A DNA stretch of 64,000 nucleotides from Candidatus Accumulibacter propinquus (GTDB taxonomy: Bacteria; Pseudomonadota; Gammaproteobacteria; Burkholderiales; Rhodocyclaceae), in NCBI GenBank assembly GCA_016714935.1, contig JADKBU010000023.1:1-64000 (forward strand). The letters are read 5' to 3'. The notes beneath the pieces were generated by a model. It ran no database searches. It saw only the letters and a program-made list of their open reading frames with translations, and was not told where the DNA came from. The translations under genes and the position numbers were made by a program. This document shows, in pieces, positions 7,381 through 17,750 of this stretch (positions are counted from its first letter, which is position 1; the number at the start of each line of letters is the position of its first letter).

Positions 7381-7674
7381 ATGCGCACTATCGCTACCCT
7401 CGTCCTGGCCGCCGTCTTTGCCGCTTCCCCGGTTTTTGCCCAGACCAAGATCAAGGGCGACACCGAGATCAAGGCCAAGCAGGAGAATGTGGCTGCTGTT
7501 GCAGTGGGTAAGGACAACGTCGCCAAGAACACCGCCGGCGCCATCAAGGGTGACACCACGATCAAGGGTGATACCAAGATCAAGGCCGAGCAGAAGAATG
7601 CAGCAGCGGTTGCTGTTGGCAAGGGCAACACCGCAGCCAACGAAGCTGGCGTTATCGGCGACGCCAAGAAATAA
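7381..7674 (+). CDS. Exported amyloid-like two-repeat protein (paralogue B)
   Basis: A 97-residue protein made almost entirely of signal peptide (MRTIATLVLAAVFAASPVFA) plus two copies of a 37-residue unit. Unit 1 begins KGDTEIKAKQENVAAVAVGK at residue 25; unit 2 begins KGDTKIKAEQKNAAAVAVGK at residue 62; each ends in N-x-A-x-N-x-A-G-A/V-I. The alternating Q-x-N and A-V-A-V-G blocks are of the sort that form stacked beta arcs in curlins. It has the best ribosome-binding site of the operon (AAGGAGAAATTCT-ATG) and is the last gene before a strong terminator, both fitting high expression of a structural subunit. No family recognised; the amyloid idea is inference from the repeat pattern. Confidence 0.65.
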   Translation: MRTIATLVLAAVFAASPVFAQTKIKGDTEIKAKQENVAAVAVGKDNVAKNTAGAIKGDTTIKGDTKIKAEQKNAAAVAVGKGNTAANEAGVIGDAKK

Positions 7675-7687
7675 TTGCTTGCTTGAG

Positions 7688-7730
7688 GCCACCGATGACG
7701 GTTTTCCGTCATCGGTGGCTTTTTTTTTTT
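7688..7730 (+). terminator. Strong rho-independent terminator
   Basis: A perfect 14-bp stem (GCCACCGATGACGG at 7688-7701, complement at 7706-7719) with a TTTT loop is followed by 11 consecutive T (7720-7730). It closes the operon that starts at 2705. Confidence 0.95.
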
Positions 7731-8029
7731 GTCGGTCCGGTCTTGCCTGCGCAACCTCGATTGCTGATGGACCGGCGAGACTTATTCTGCTTTTTTTGGT
7801 GCGCTCGATTCCATCATGGAAGCCAAAGGGACCAGGATAGGGAGCCAGGCGGGAAGCTTGTGCGGGTGCGCCCGCAACCCCGGCGCCGGGTTGAAAGGCA
7901 CGGTGTCGTCGTTTTTTTGTCTCTGGACCACTGCTGGCCCGGCCAGCGAGCGTTTTTGGCATCGCCAAGGGCGTATTTCGGCGCTACACTGCGCTTTCCT
8001 TCCGAACAACGTTTTTTGGGATAGCGACC

Positions 8030-8524
8030 ATGTTTCGAACAGGAAAACACATCAGGGTTCGCATTCACCTCGGCAGCGTGGCGTTTGGGTTGGCGTCAAT
8101 GTTCTCGGCCACCGTTTTTGCTGCAGAGGCTGCACCGCAAGCCGGGAATATATGGGGTGCACAGATCAAGGTTTCACGAGGAGTCGTCAGTATCGAGCGT
8201 GACGGGCAACGCTATCCCGGCTTGGTGGGCGCCCGTCTCAAGGAGAAAGACGTTATCCAGACGGGCGGAAACGGTTCGGTTGGTGTCATGTTCAACGACA
8301 ACTCGACGCTGTCACTCGGCCCCGATGCCGAGGTAATCCTGCAACGCTATGCTTACGATTCGACCACCTATATGGGAGCGTTCGATGCCTACATCAAGCG
8401 AGGAACCGTCTCGGTACAGGCGGGTAACATCGCCAAGCAGGCTCCAGATGCCATGCGGATGGTGACGCCCAAAGCCGAACTCAGCGGAACGGCCAAGAAT
8501 TACGTTGTCAGCGTTGGGGAATAA
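8030..8524 (+). CDS. FecR-domain exported protein
   Basis: A 164-residue protein with a signal peptide (HLGSVAFGLASMFSATVFAA). The rest is a FecR-type beta domain: GVVSIERDGQRYPGLVGARL, then DVIQTGGNGSVGVMFNDNST and LSLGPDAEVILQRYAYD, ending with VSVQAGNIAKQAP and a TPKAELSGTAKNYVV strand. In this family the domain is found in anti-sigma regulators and, as here, in stand-alone periplasmic proteins next to OmpA and caspase genes. There is no membrane anchor after the signal peptide, so a sigma-regulator role is unlikely. It heads the second operon; the next gene begins 3 bases after its stop. The 298 bases upstream (7731-8029), after the terminator, must hold the promoter, but I cannot point to a clear -35/-10 pair. 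Confidence 0.75.
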   Translation: MFRTGKHIRVRIHLGSVAFGLASMFSATVFAAEAAPQAGNIWGAQIKVSRGVVSIERDGQRYPGLVGARLKEKDVIQTGGNGSVGVMFNDNSTLSLGPDAEVILQRYAYDSTTYMGAFDAYIKRGTVSVQAGNIAKQAPDAMRMVTPKAELSGTAKNYVVSVGE

Positions 8525-8527
8525 GCA

Positions 8528-9121
8528 ATGAACAGGCTACTGATCATACTTGCACTCGCTCTTACGGCCAGCGCTTGCGCACATCGGGACAATTACGTAT
8601 TGCTGCCCGACCGCACGGGTCAGGCCGGAACGCTGAATGTCAAACCTGTGGAAGGCGGCAAACCGATCAAACTCGATCAACCTTATCAGGCGGCAAGTTC
8701 GACTCTGGGCGGCGGTTTCGAAGAAGGAACAAGCAGCGAGCAGGACGTGAAGAAGCGTTATGCAGCGGCTCTGGACGCCTCTCCCCCGCCCGTGGCGCGC
8801 TTCACGCTTTATTTCCTGGAAGGGAGCGACGAACTCACGCCAGCGTCGAAACGTGACCTCGAGGCGATCATGGCGGAGATCACGGCGCGTCCGGCACCGG
8901 ACATTGTTGTTGTCGGCCACACTGATCGGGTGGGTACAGTGGCTGACAACGATCGTCTGGCCAAGCGTCGCGCCGAGTCATTCAAGAAGCGGCTGCAGGA
9001 GCGAGGACTCGCCGACGACGCGATTCAGACCGCCGGCCGCGGTGAACGCGAGCCATTGATAGAAACACCTGACGAAACAGCCGAGCCACGCAACCGCAGG
9101 GTGGAGATTCTGGTCCGGTAG
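8528..9121 (+). CDS. OmpA-family outer-membrane lipoprotein
   Basis: A 197-residue lipoprotein: signal peptide with lipobox LTASAC, so Cys17 is the lipid site. The C-terminal domain (from about residue 90) is OmpA-like: FTLYFLEGSDELTPASKRDL, VVVGHTDRVGTVADNDRLAK and the terminal NRRVEILVR. This pattern binds peptidoglycan, so the protein probably links outer membrane and wall. It sits between the FecR-domain gene and the caspase gene with very short spacers, indicating one transcript. Confidence 0.85.
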   Translation: MNRLLIILALALTASACAHRDNYVLLPDRTGQAGTLNVKPVEGGKPIKLDQPYQAASSTLGGGFEEGTSSEQDVKKRYAAALDASPPPVARFTLYFLEGSDELTPASKRDLEAIMAEITARPAPDIVVVGHTDRVGTVADNDRLAKRRAESFKKRLQERGLADDAIQTAGRGEREPLIETPDETAEPRNRRVEILVR

Positions 9122-9141
9122 TCCCTTTCAATCGGTAAAGA

Positions 9142-12135
9142 ATGATCCTCACGAAAATTCTCCGGACGCTCCTGCTTGTCGCTATGGCGGCCTGCATGGG
9201 CTCGCCTGGAGGTGCGTCAGCACAGCTGTCAACCGAGCCCATCTTGCGCATTGAGGCGGGGGCGCATTTGTCACTGGTGACCCGTGTCAGCACCGACGCT
9301 CAGGGGCGCTGGATAGTGTCTGCGTCGGAGGACAAGACCGCGCGTGTCTGGGACGCTACTACAGGACGCCTGCTCTCCGTTCTTCGCCCGCCGGTTGGAC
9401 CGGAGAGTGTGGGCGCCCTTTACGCGGCGGCTTTGTCCCCGGACGGCAAACAGGTGGCGCTTGGCGGTAACGCCGCTTTTGACGGGAAGAGTCACTCGCT
9501 TTATCTGTTTGATCGATCGACCGGCCGCCTTCCCCCGAAAAGCACCCTATCCGGTCTGGAAGCGCCGCTGACACAACTGGCGTGGTCGAAGGACAGCCAG
9601 TTTGTGGCTGTTGGTCTGCGACAATCGGGCTTGCGCATATTTCAGCGCAACCTTGCTTTTGTCGGTAGTGACCCGGAGTACAACGAGGCCATCTACGGCG
9701 CCGATTTTGCGGCCGACGGTCGTTTGGTCACCTGCAGCCTCGACGGCAGCATTCGCTTGTACCGCGTAGACAAACGCGGTCTGACACGTACAGCGAGGAA
9801 GCAGATGCCGGGTGGACGGCCATACGCCGTGGCGTTTTCCCCGGACGGAAGCCTGATCGCGGTGGGTTATCAGGACGCTGGCCACATTGACGTTCTGGAT
9901 GCAGCGTCGCTGTCGGTGCGTTACTCGACAGCGGCCACTCCGGAGGGCAATCTTGGGCGCGTCGCCTGGACGGCCGACGGCAGCTTGCTGATCGGCGCCG
10001 GAACAGCCAGGGCCAGCGAGCGTTTCGCCGTCTTCGGCTTTGCCGACGCGGGCCGCGGCCCGGGTCGCGAACTTGCCGGGTTCAGCAACATCGTGACTTC
10101 GCTGGCACCGCTGCGCGATGGTTTTATCGCGGCCAGTGCCGAGCCGTCCTGGGCCACCTTCGACGGTAGCGGAAAGCGGCGCCTTTTCGCCCGACCACAG
10201 ACCGGTGACTTCCGCGACGCTGACGACAAGTTCAAGGTGGCAGCGGACGCCCAACGCGTTTCCTTCCCGACGACGCGTGGCGGCGAGGCTCTGCTGTTCG
10301 ATCTTGCGAAAGGTGACATCCGAGCCTACACAGCGGATGCAAAGGTCGATCCTCCGCGGCTGCCAGGCTGGAGCGGCGGGCCGAGCAACTGGAAGAACTC
10401 GACTGCACCGAAGGTCGGTTCACGAGCACTCGCCCTGCGTCCGGGCGAAGTTTCTCGTAGCGTCGCGCTATCCCCTGACAAGCAGCGCTTTGTACTCGGA
10501 ACAGAATGGTATCTGCGAGCCTTTGACGGTGACGGCAATCCACTCTGGGAGCAGCGAACGCCTGCAGCGGCGTGGGCGGTCAATATTTCCGGCGATGGCA
10601 GATGGGTGCTCGCAGCGCTGGGGGACGGCACGGTGCGCTGGTATCGCATGCAGGACGGTAAGGAGCAACTTTCACTCTTCGTCCACGTTGACGGCAAACG
10701 ATGGATCATCTGGTCGCCGGCAGGTTACTACGACACCTCTCTGGACGGTGAAGATCTGGTTGGCTGGCACCTTAACCGGGGCATGAACCAGGCTTCCGAC
10801 TTCTTCTCGGTTGGCCGATTCCGGGACCGCTTCTATCGTCCGGAAATCATCCAGGGCATTGTTCAGACGATGGATGAGGGGGAGGCAGTACGTCGGGTGC
10901 AAGCTGCCGCGGTCGCTCTGGCAGTGAGCGAACCCACCGTACGGCCAACGGCTGTAACCAGCAAGCCCGCAGCACCGGTGCCACCACCGCAGGCACCGCT
11001 GGCTTTCGAAAAGACGGCGGTAGCCACGGTGCTGCCGCCGGTGATCGATCTGCAGACCGACAGTCAGATCGAGACCTCGGCGAATACGGTTCCGGTGCGA
11101 TTCGCTCTGCGCAGCCCGCCGGATGCACCGGTGAGCGAAGTCAAGGTGCGGGTCAATGACAAGCTTGTCCGATCACTCGACAACAGGGCTTTGCGGAGTA
11201 CGCGCGGCGATGTTCAGGAAGTGCAGGTGGCAGTACCACCTGTGGATAGCCAGATCAGGCTCTTTGCAGCCAACAAGAATGGCAAATCCGAGCCGGTTGT
11301 GGTCAATGTCCGGCGCAGTGTTGAACCTGCCAAGGTCACTGAAGCCCGTTTTGAGAAGCTCTATTTATTGATCATCGGGGTCAGCAAGTACCCGGAAGAG
11401 TGGAAACTGGACCTTGCGGAGAAGGATGCTCAGGACTTCAATTACCACATGGTTCGGCAGGCCGGAAAGCTGTATGGCACCGCGGTGCCCCGGTTGTTGA
11501 TCAACGAGCAGGCGACCCGAGAAAAAATCCTCGAGGGTCTGCGCTGGTTGCGGGAAAACGTTGGCGAGAAGGATGCCGGCATCGTGTTCATGGCCGGGCA
11601 CGGCGATCGGGTGGGGCCCGCGTATTATTTCATTCCAGGTGACCCGGACGTTCTGCCGTCGCGTTCGGCGTTCAAGAGTACCCAGGAGTTTGATCTGTGG
11701 AAGCAGAAGAATGCTCCGCAGCGCTGGGTTCCCGGAGAAGAGATTTCCCGCACCCTCCTCGGCCTCAAGGGGCGTGCAGCATTTTTTATCGATACCTGTC
11801 ACTCGGGAGTGAACGCCCGTCCAGGTCAATCGACCAACCCGGACTTGACCAAGGCCCTGAACGAAATCAACGAAGAGCGCGGGGTAATCGTATTCGCTTC
11901 CTCAACGGGCAAGGAGCTTTCGCAGGAAGACCCGGCATGGGGAAACGGAGCGTTTACCAAAGCCATCATTGAAGGGATTCGCGGTGGGGCGGATTTCAGG
12001 AAGGACGGTCTGATTCGTCCATCGACCTTGCAAAGCTATGTCACCGAGCGGGTCATGGAATTGACGAAGAAGGAGCAGCGCCCCGTGGTCTTCACGGTTG
12101 GCATTGATGATCCTATAGCCGTCAAATCGCAATAG
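9142..12135 (+). CDS. Exported WD40-repeat caspase-family protease
   Basis: A 997-residue protein. It starts with a signal peptide (ILTKILRTLLLVAMAACMG), then WD40-type repeats from about residue 30 to 540 (WIVSASEDKTARVWDATTGR is the clearest), a Pro/Ala-rich linker, an Ig-like strand region (residues about 630-725) and a C-terminal peptidase C14 domain. The caspase dyad is intact: His820 in FMAGHGD and Cys886 in FFIDTCHSGV, with the opening strand LLIIGVSKY. Both the propeller and the protease are predicted to be outside the cytoplasm, unusual for a bacterial caspase. Proteins of this family cut after Arg/Lys or act in cell death and signalling; the substrate is unknown. DUF4384, a usual caspase partner, occurs in the first gene of the preceding operon. 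Confidence 0.85.
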   Translation: MILTKILRTLLLVAMAACMGSPGGASAQLSTEPILRIEAGAHLSLVTRVSTDAQGRWIVSASEDKTARVWDATTGRLLSVLRPPVGPESVGALYAAALSPDGKQVALGGNAAFDGKSHSLYLFDRSTGRLPPKSTLSGLEAPLTQLAWSKDSQFVAVGLRQSGLRIFQRNLAFVGSDPEYNEAIYGADFAADGRLVTCSLDGSIRLYRVDKRGLTRTARKQMPGGRPYAVAFSPDGSLIAVGYQDAGHIDVLDAASLSVRYSTAATPEGNLGRVAWTADGSLLIGAGTARASERFAVFGFADAGRGPGRELAGFSNIVTSLAPLRDGFIAASAEPSWATFDGSGKRRLFARPQTGDFRDADDKFKVAADAQRVSFPTTRGGEALLFDLAKGDIRAYTADAKVDPPRLPGWSGGPSNWKNSTAPKVGSRALALRPGEVSRSVALSPDKQRFVLGTEWYLRAFDGDGNPLWEQRTPAAAWAVNISGDGRWVLAALGDGTVRWYRMQDGKEQLSLFVHVDGKRWIIWSPAGYYDTSLDGEDLVGWHLNRGMNQASDFFSVGRFRDRFYRPEIIQGIVQTMDEGEAVRRVQAAAVALAVSEPTVRPTAVTSKPAAPVPPPQAPLAFEKTAVATVLPPVIDLQTDSQIETSANTVPVRFALRSPPDAPVSEVKVRVNDKLVRSLDNRALRSTRGDVQEVQVAVPPVDSQIRLFAANKNGKSEPVVVNVRRSVEPAKVTEARFEKLYLLIIGVSKYPEEWKLDLAEKDAQDFNYHMVRQAGKLYGTAVPRLLINEQATREKILEGLRWLRENVGEKDAGIVFMAGHGDRVGPAYYFIPGDPDVLPSRSAFKSTQEFDLWKQKNAPQRWVPGEEISRTLLGLKGRAAFFIDTCHSGVNARPGQSTNPDLTKALNEINEERGVIVFASSTGKELSQEDPAWGNGAFTKAIIEGIRGGADFRKDGLIRPSTLQSYVTERVMELTKKEQRPVVFTVGIDDPIAVKSQ

Positions 12136-12156
12136 GATGGATTTCAGGGGGGGAGT

Positions 12157-12834
12157 ATGACGAAGCATTGTTTTACCTTGCGCCGCAGTGCGGCGGCGCT
12201 GGCAAGCATTTTCTTGATCACGGCCTGTGTCACCAATCCGGACGGATCGAAGAGGATGGATGATCGAGCGACTGGCGCACTCATTGGCGCCGCTGCCGGC
12301 TGCGCGCTGGCTTCCGCGACCGGCCACAGTTGTCTAGCCGGGGCGGCGATGGGCGCGGCGGTGGGGTTCATGATCGGGTGGTATTTCGAATCGAAGAAGG
12401 TGGCGAGTGCTAGCCAGGTTAACAACGAGTACAAGAAAAAAGGCCAGATCATTCCGAAGGACGAAGTGAAACCGGCAAAGTTCGAAACCGTCGTCAAGCC
12501 AGGTGTGCCTGAGAAGGATGGGCAACGAGAGGTACAGGTGACCTCGAATACCGACCTGATCGGCTACGGCGACAAGGCGCCTGAGGTTACCCAGAAGTAC
12601 GCCATCTATGATGAGAACAACAAACTGGTCGAAGAAAAGTCCGAACGAGTGGCCGCAGTGGATGGGAGCGGGCGTTACGAGACCAACTCCAAGTTCAAAC
12701 TGCCCGCTTCGGCCAAGGGCAAGAAATACACCGTGAAGACAACACTCCTGGCCGACAACAAGACCTACAAGGAGACCTCCTACAAGGTCGCATTCGGTGA
12801 CGACGGCGTCCTGGTGGTGGCCATGATCAATTGA
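12157..12834 (+). CDS. Glycine-zipper lipoprotein
   Basis: A 225-residue lipoprotein: signal peptide with lipobox-like LITAC (Cys24), then a glycine-zipper segment (TGALIGAAAGCALASATG, then GAAMGAAVGFMIGWYF) as in membrane-inserting Rick_17kDa/OmpA-like surface lipoproteins. The C-terminal half is Lys-rich and predicted beta-structured (TVKTTLLADNKTYKETSYKV). The gene starts 21 bases after the caspase gene behind GGGGGAG and ends the operon. It may multimerise in the outer membrane; no enzyme motif is visible. Confidence 0.7.
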   Translation: MTKHCFTLRRSAAALASIFLITACVTNPDGSKRMDDRATGALIGAAAGCALASATGHSCLAGAAMGAAVGFMIGWYFESKKVASASQVNNEYKKKGQIIPKDEVKPAKFETVVKPGVPEKDGQREVQVTSNTDLIGYGDKAPEVTQKYAIYDENNKLVEEKSERVAAVDGSGRYETNSKFKLPASAKGKKYTVKTTLLADNKTYKETSYKVAFGDDGVLVVAMIN

Positions 12835-12861
12835 TGCGGCTGCTTTGAACAGTGGTCCACG

Positions 12862-12897
12862 CTGGCCAAGCGGCGTTGCGCTTGGCCAGTGTCCATT
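12862..12897 (+). terminator. Hairpin terminator of the caspase operon
   Basis: CTGGCCAAGCG (12862-12872) pairs perfectly with CGCTTGGCCAG (12879-12889), followed by a short T-containing tail (TGTCCATTTT). It lies 28 bases after the stop of the glycine-zipper gene. The tail is weaker than that of the terminator at 7688. Confidence 0.65.
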
Positions 12898-12990
12898 TTG
12901 GGCTGCCGATAGCCGCGCAGCGCTCCGCTCCCGGTTGGCGAGCGGGCGTCAAGCGCCTTGCTAAAGACGGGCAATTCCAGTAACTTGGCT

Positions 12991-13080
12991 GCTCACGTTG
13001 GGGGTGCCATAGCGGTTTCGCTGTGGCTGAGAGAGTCCCTTCGAACCTGTACGGGTCATGCCGTCGTAGGGAAGCGGAGC
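12991..13080 (+). promoter_or_regulatory. TPP riboswitch (THI element)
   Basis: The conserved THI-box parts are in order: GGGGTGCC (13001), CTGAGAGAGTCCC (13027), CGAACCTGTACGGGTCATGCC (from 13042; key bases GAACCTG and ATGCCG) and GTAGGGAAGCGGAGC at the 3' end. The ends GCTC (12991) and GAGC (13077) can close helix P1. It lies 110 bases upstream of thiC and should shut off thiamine synthesis when thiamine pyrophosphate is plentiful. Confidence 0.95.
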
Positions 13081-13190
13081 GCAGGTTTCCTTGCGCAGTA
13101 TCTTCTTTGCCGCTCTCCTTGCCCCGCTTGGCCCTCGCTCGTTCCATGTGTCCGCCGCGCCTTTGCCACCGCCTTTTGCCAGGAAACACC

Positions 13191-15107
<1,917 letters not shown>

Positions 15108-15227
15108 AAGCATTAGAGGCGACGTGCTGAACTCCCGGCGCCAAACAAGGACAAAGGAGCACTGACGCCAGCAGTCGCCAGTCGAGACAGTACTTCCCCT
15201 ACTCTGACATTCAACAAAGGACGCAAT

Positions 15228-15731
15228 ATGACAAGCACAGTCACGCTAGCCGGTAATCCGTTGCAGGTGAACGGCAGTTTTCCGCAAGAAGGCCAGACGG
15301 CGAAAGCTTTTACGCTGGTCGGCAAGGATCTCGCCGACCGAGCGCTCAGCAGTTTTTCCGGACAGCGCAAGGTCCTCAACATCTTCCCGAGCATCGACAC
15401 GCCGACCTGTGCGACGTCGGTACGCAAGTTCAACCAGAAGGCGAGCGAACTGGAAAATACGGTGGTGCTCTGTATCTCGGCCGACCTGCCCTTCGCACAG
15501 AGTCGCTTCTGTGGTGCCGAAGGTCTGGACAAGGTGGTGACGCTGTCCACCATGCGTGGTCGAGAGTTCCTTGAAGACTACGGAGTGGCGCTGAGTACCG
15601 GCCCTCTGGCGGGTCTGTCCGCACGCGCGGTGATTGTTCTCGACGCTGACGACCGGGTGTTGCACAGCCAATTGGTAGGCGAAATCAAGGACGAGCCCGA
15701 CTACGACGCTGCCCTGCGGGCCCTGCTCTGA
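15228..15731 (+). CDS. tpx: Thiol peroxidase
   Basis: A 167-residue Tpx of the atypical 2-Cys peroxiredoxin family, which reduces lipid and hydrogen peroxides with thioredoxin. The peroxidatic Cys lies in FPSIDTPTCATSVRKFN and the resolving Cys in SADLPFAQSRFCGAEG, the usual Tpx spacing. It has no signal peptide, so it is cytoplasmic. It precedes an IclR-type regulator by 31 bases on the same strand, though a link between them is only positional. Confidence 0.93.
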   Translation: MTSTVTLAGNPLQVNGSFPQEGQTAKAFTLVGKDLADRALSSFSGQRKVLNIFPSIDTPTCATSVRKFNQKASELENTVVLCISADLPFAQSRFCGAEGLDKVVTLSTMRGREFLEDYGVALSTGPLAGLSARAVIVLDADDRVLHSQLVGEIKDEPDYDAALRALL

Positions 15732-15762
15732 AAAACCCCACGACCCACCGCATGAATGGTCG

Positions 15763-16614
15763 ATGAACGAGAGCGCCACCGTCGAACCGACGAAACAGCG
15801 CCAGGGTATCCAGTCGATCGAGGTTGGTGCGCGCCTGTTGCGAGCATTGGCGGCCAACGGGCGCTCGATGATGCTGCGCGACGTTGCCCGCAACGCCGGG
15901 ATGCCGGCAGCGAAGGCGCACCGTTACCTGGTGAGCTTCATGCGCATGGGGCTTGTGGAGCAGGATGCCAACACCGGGCGTTACGACCTCGGCGAGTTTT
16001 CTCTTGAGCTCGGGCTGGCCAGCCTGGCGCGGCTCGATCCTGTGCGCCTGGCGGGGCCTGTGCTCGACGATCTTTGTGAGCGCCTCGGTGAAACCGTGGC
16101 GCTGGCGATGTGGGGTAACCACGGCGCCACCTGCGTGCGCTGGGTCGAGGCCGGTGGCCCGGTGACGGTCACCCTGCGCACCGGCGTGGTCCTGCCGCTG
16201 ACCGCGTCGGCCACTGGCCTGGCCTTCGCCGCCTTCTACCGCTCGCCCTATCTCAGGAGGATGCTCGATAACGAAGTGTTGGCGATGGCCGAGGTGCGGA
16301 ATGCGACGCCGACGGCCTTGCTCGAGGCGCTTACCGTACGACTCGACGAAATCCGCCGCCGCGGTATTGCACGGGCTTCGGGCAGCTTTAACCCGGGGAT
16401 CAATGGTTTCAGCGCGCCGGTTTTCGATCACACCGGCCACATGGTCGCGGCCATCACTTCGCTGGGTATCATCGGGAGTTTCGATCTGGACTGGGACAGT
16501 CCGATGGCGCAGAGCACCAGGGACGCTGCGGCAACCCTTTCCAGGCGACTGGGACACGGCAGCGTCGACAGCAGCGGCGAGAAACAGCTGGCGCCGGCAC
16601 GCGCAAGTTTGTAG
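15763..16614 (+). CDS. IclR-family transcriptional regulator
   Basis: A 283-residue regulator. The winged helix-turn-helix is at residues about 15-75 (QSIEVGARLLRALAANGRSM, then LRDVARNAGMPAAKAHRYLV), followed by the C-terminal IclR effector domain (LCERLGETVALAMWGNHGAT and a GFSAPVFDHTGHMVAAIT strand pair). IclR proteins usually bind small aromatic or carboxylic acids and control catabolic genes; the target is not visible here. The neighbours (tpx, a cysteine-cluster protein and uppP) do not form a catabolic pathway. Confidence 0.9.
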   Translation: MNESATVEPTKQRQGIQSIEVGARLLRALAANGRSMMLRDVARNAGMPAAKAHRYLVSFMRMGLVEQDANTGRYDLGEFSLELGLASLARLDPVRLAGPVLDDLCERLGETVALAMWGNHGATCVRWVEAGGPVTVTLRTGVVLPLTASATGLAFAAFYRSPYLRRMLDNEVLAMAEVRNATPTALLEALTVRLDEIRRRGIARASGSFNPGINGFSAPVFDHTGHMVAAITSLGIIGSFDLDWDSPMAQSTRDAAATLSRRLGHGSVDSSGEKQLAPARASL

Positions 16615-16623
16615 GCGGGGTCG

Positions 16624-16890
16624 ATGAGTCCGCTTCACGATTGCCGGCCGCAATGTGGGGCATGCTGTATCGCACCCTCGATCAATACGCCGATCCCCGG
16701 TCATCCCGAGGGCAAACCGGCCGGTGAGTGCTGTGCGAACCTGACCGATGATCTGCGTTGCCGTCTGTGGGATCAGCCCGAGCGGCCCCGCTTTTGTGCC
16801 GGTCTGAAGCCGGCGGCGGAAATGTGTGGCGCTGATCGCCGGTATGCGCTGGCCTGGCTGTCGGCACTGGAGCGGGCAACTCGACCCTGA
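16624..16890 (+). CDS. YkgJ-type cysteine-cluster protein
   Basis: An 88-residue protein with a CxxCGACC motif near the N-terminus (CRPQCGACC), then ECC, a C-R-L-W element and two more Cys (RFCAG and MCG). This pattern defines the YkgJ/CxxCxxCC family, thought to bind zinc or an iron-sulfur cluster. The function is unknown. It begins 10 bases after the IclR gene and ends 34 bases before uppP; a TAGAAT -10-like box just after its stop may serve uppP. Confidence 0.8.
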   Translation: MSPLHDCRPQCGACCIAPSINTPIPGHPEGKPAGECCANLTDDLRCRLWDQPERPRFCAGLKPAAEMCGADRRYALAWLSALERATRP

Positions 16891-16924
16891 ATGCTAGAAT
16901 GCGCCTTTTTGTCGAAAGGTCGCC

Positions 16925-17749
16925 GTGGATCTGCTGCTCCTCCTCAAAGCCCTGATTCTCGGGGTCGTCGAAGGCGTCACCGAATTTCTGCCGGTCTCCT
17001 CGACCGGTCACCTGATTCTTGCCGGTGACCTGCTCGACTTCAACGACGAGCGCGGCAAGCTGTTCGAAATCGTCATCCAGTCGGGTGCAATCCTGGCCGT
17101 GTGCTGGGAATACCGGGCGAAGATCGCGGAGGTGCTGCTCGGGCTCCCAAGTGATAGGGCAGCGCAACGGTTTGCCCTCAACCTCCTGGTTGCCTTCCTG
17201 CCCCTGGCGATCCTCGGACTGTTGTTCGGCAAGACCATCAAGGCCTATCTATTCAACGCGCCGGTCGTGGCTACGGCGTTCATTGTGGGTGGACTGATCA
17301 TCCTCTGGGCGGAGCGGCGCGAGCATCGCATCCGTATCGAATCGGTCGACGAGCTTTCGTTGGGCGACGCACTGAAGCTGGGTTGCGCACAGGCGCTGGC
17401 CCTGATACCGGGAACTTCACGCTCGGGAGCGACGATTATCGGCGGTCTCTTTTTCGGGCTGTCGCGCCGCGCGGCCACCGAGTTTTCGTTCTTTCTGGCG
17501 ATCCCGACGTTGATCTGTGCCACCATCTACCAGCTTTACAAGGAACGGGCGCTACTTTCCTTCGACGACCTCGGGATGTGGGGTGTTGGTTTCCTGGCAG
17601 CCTTCGTTTCGGCCTTCTGGGCGGTGCGTGGCTTGCTGCGCTATATCAGCACGCACGATTTTTCCATCTTTGCCTGGTATCGGATCGCTTTCGGCATCGT
17701 CGTGCTGGCGACCTGGCATTACGGCTGGGTATCCTGGACGAGCGGCTGA
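16925..17749 (+). CDS. uppP: Undecaprenyl-diphosphatase
   Basis: A 274-residue polytopic membrane protein of the BacA/UppP family, which dephosphorylates undecaprenyl diphosphate so that the lipid carrier for peptidoglycan can be reused. The catalytic motifs are present: GVVEGVTEFLPVSSTGHLIL near the N-terminus and the PGTSRSGATIIGGL loop in the middle. About eight hydrophobic segments are seen. The start is GTG at 16925. The next gene starts 1 base after its stop. Confidence 0.95.
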   Translation: MDLLLLLKALILGVVEGVTEFLPVSSTGHLILAGDLLDFNDERGKLFEIVIQSGAILAVCWEYRAKIAEVLLGLPSDRAAQRFALNLLVAFLPLAILGLLFGKTIKAYLFNAPVVATAFIVGGLIILWAERREHRIRIESVDELSLGDALKLGCAQALALIPGTSRSGATIIGGLFFGLSRRAATEFSFFLAIPTLICATIYQLYKERALLSFDDLGMWGVGFLAAFVSAFWAVRGLLRYISTHDFSIFAWYRIAFGIVVLATWHYGWVSWTSG

Positions 17750-17750
17750 G

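Noticed and set aside
7731..8029. A promoter for the FecR-caspase operon at TACACT (about 7983)
   Set aside because: The -10-like sequence has no -35 at acceptable spacing, so it was not listed as a feature.
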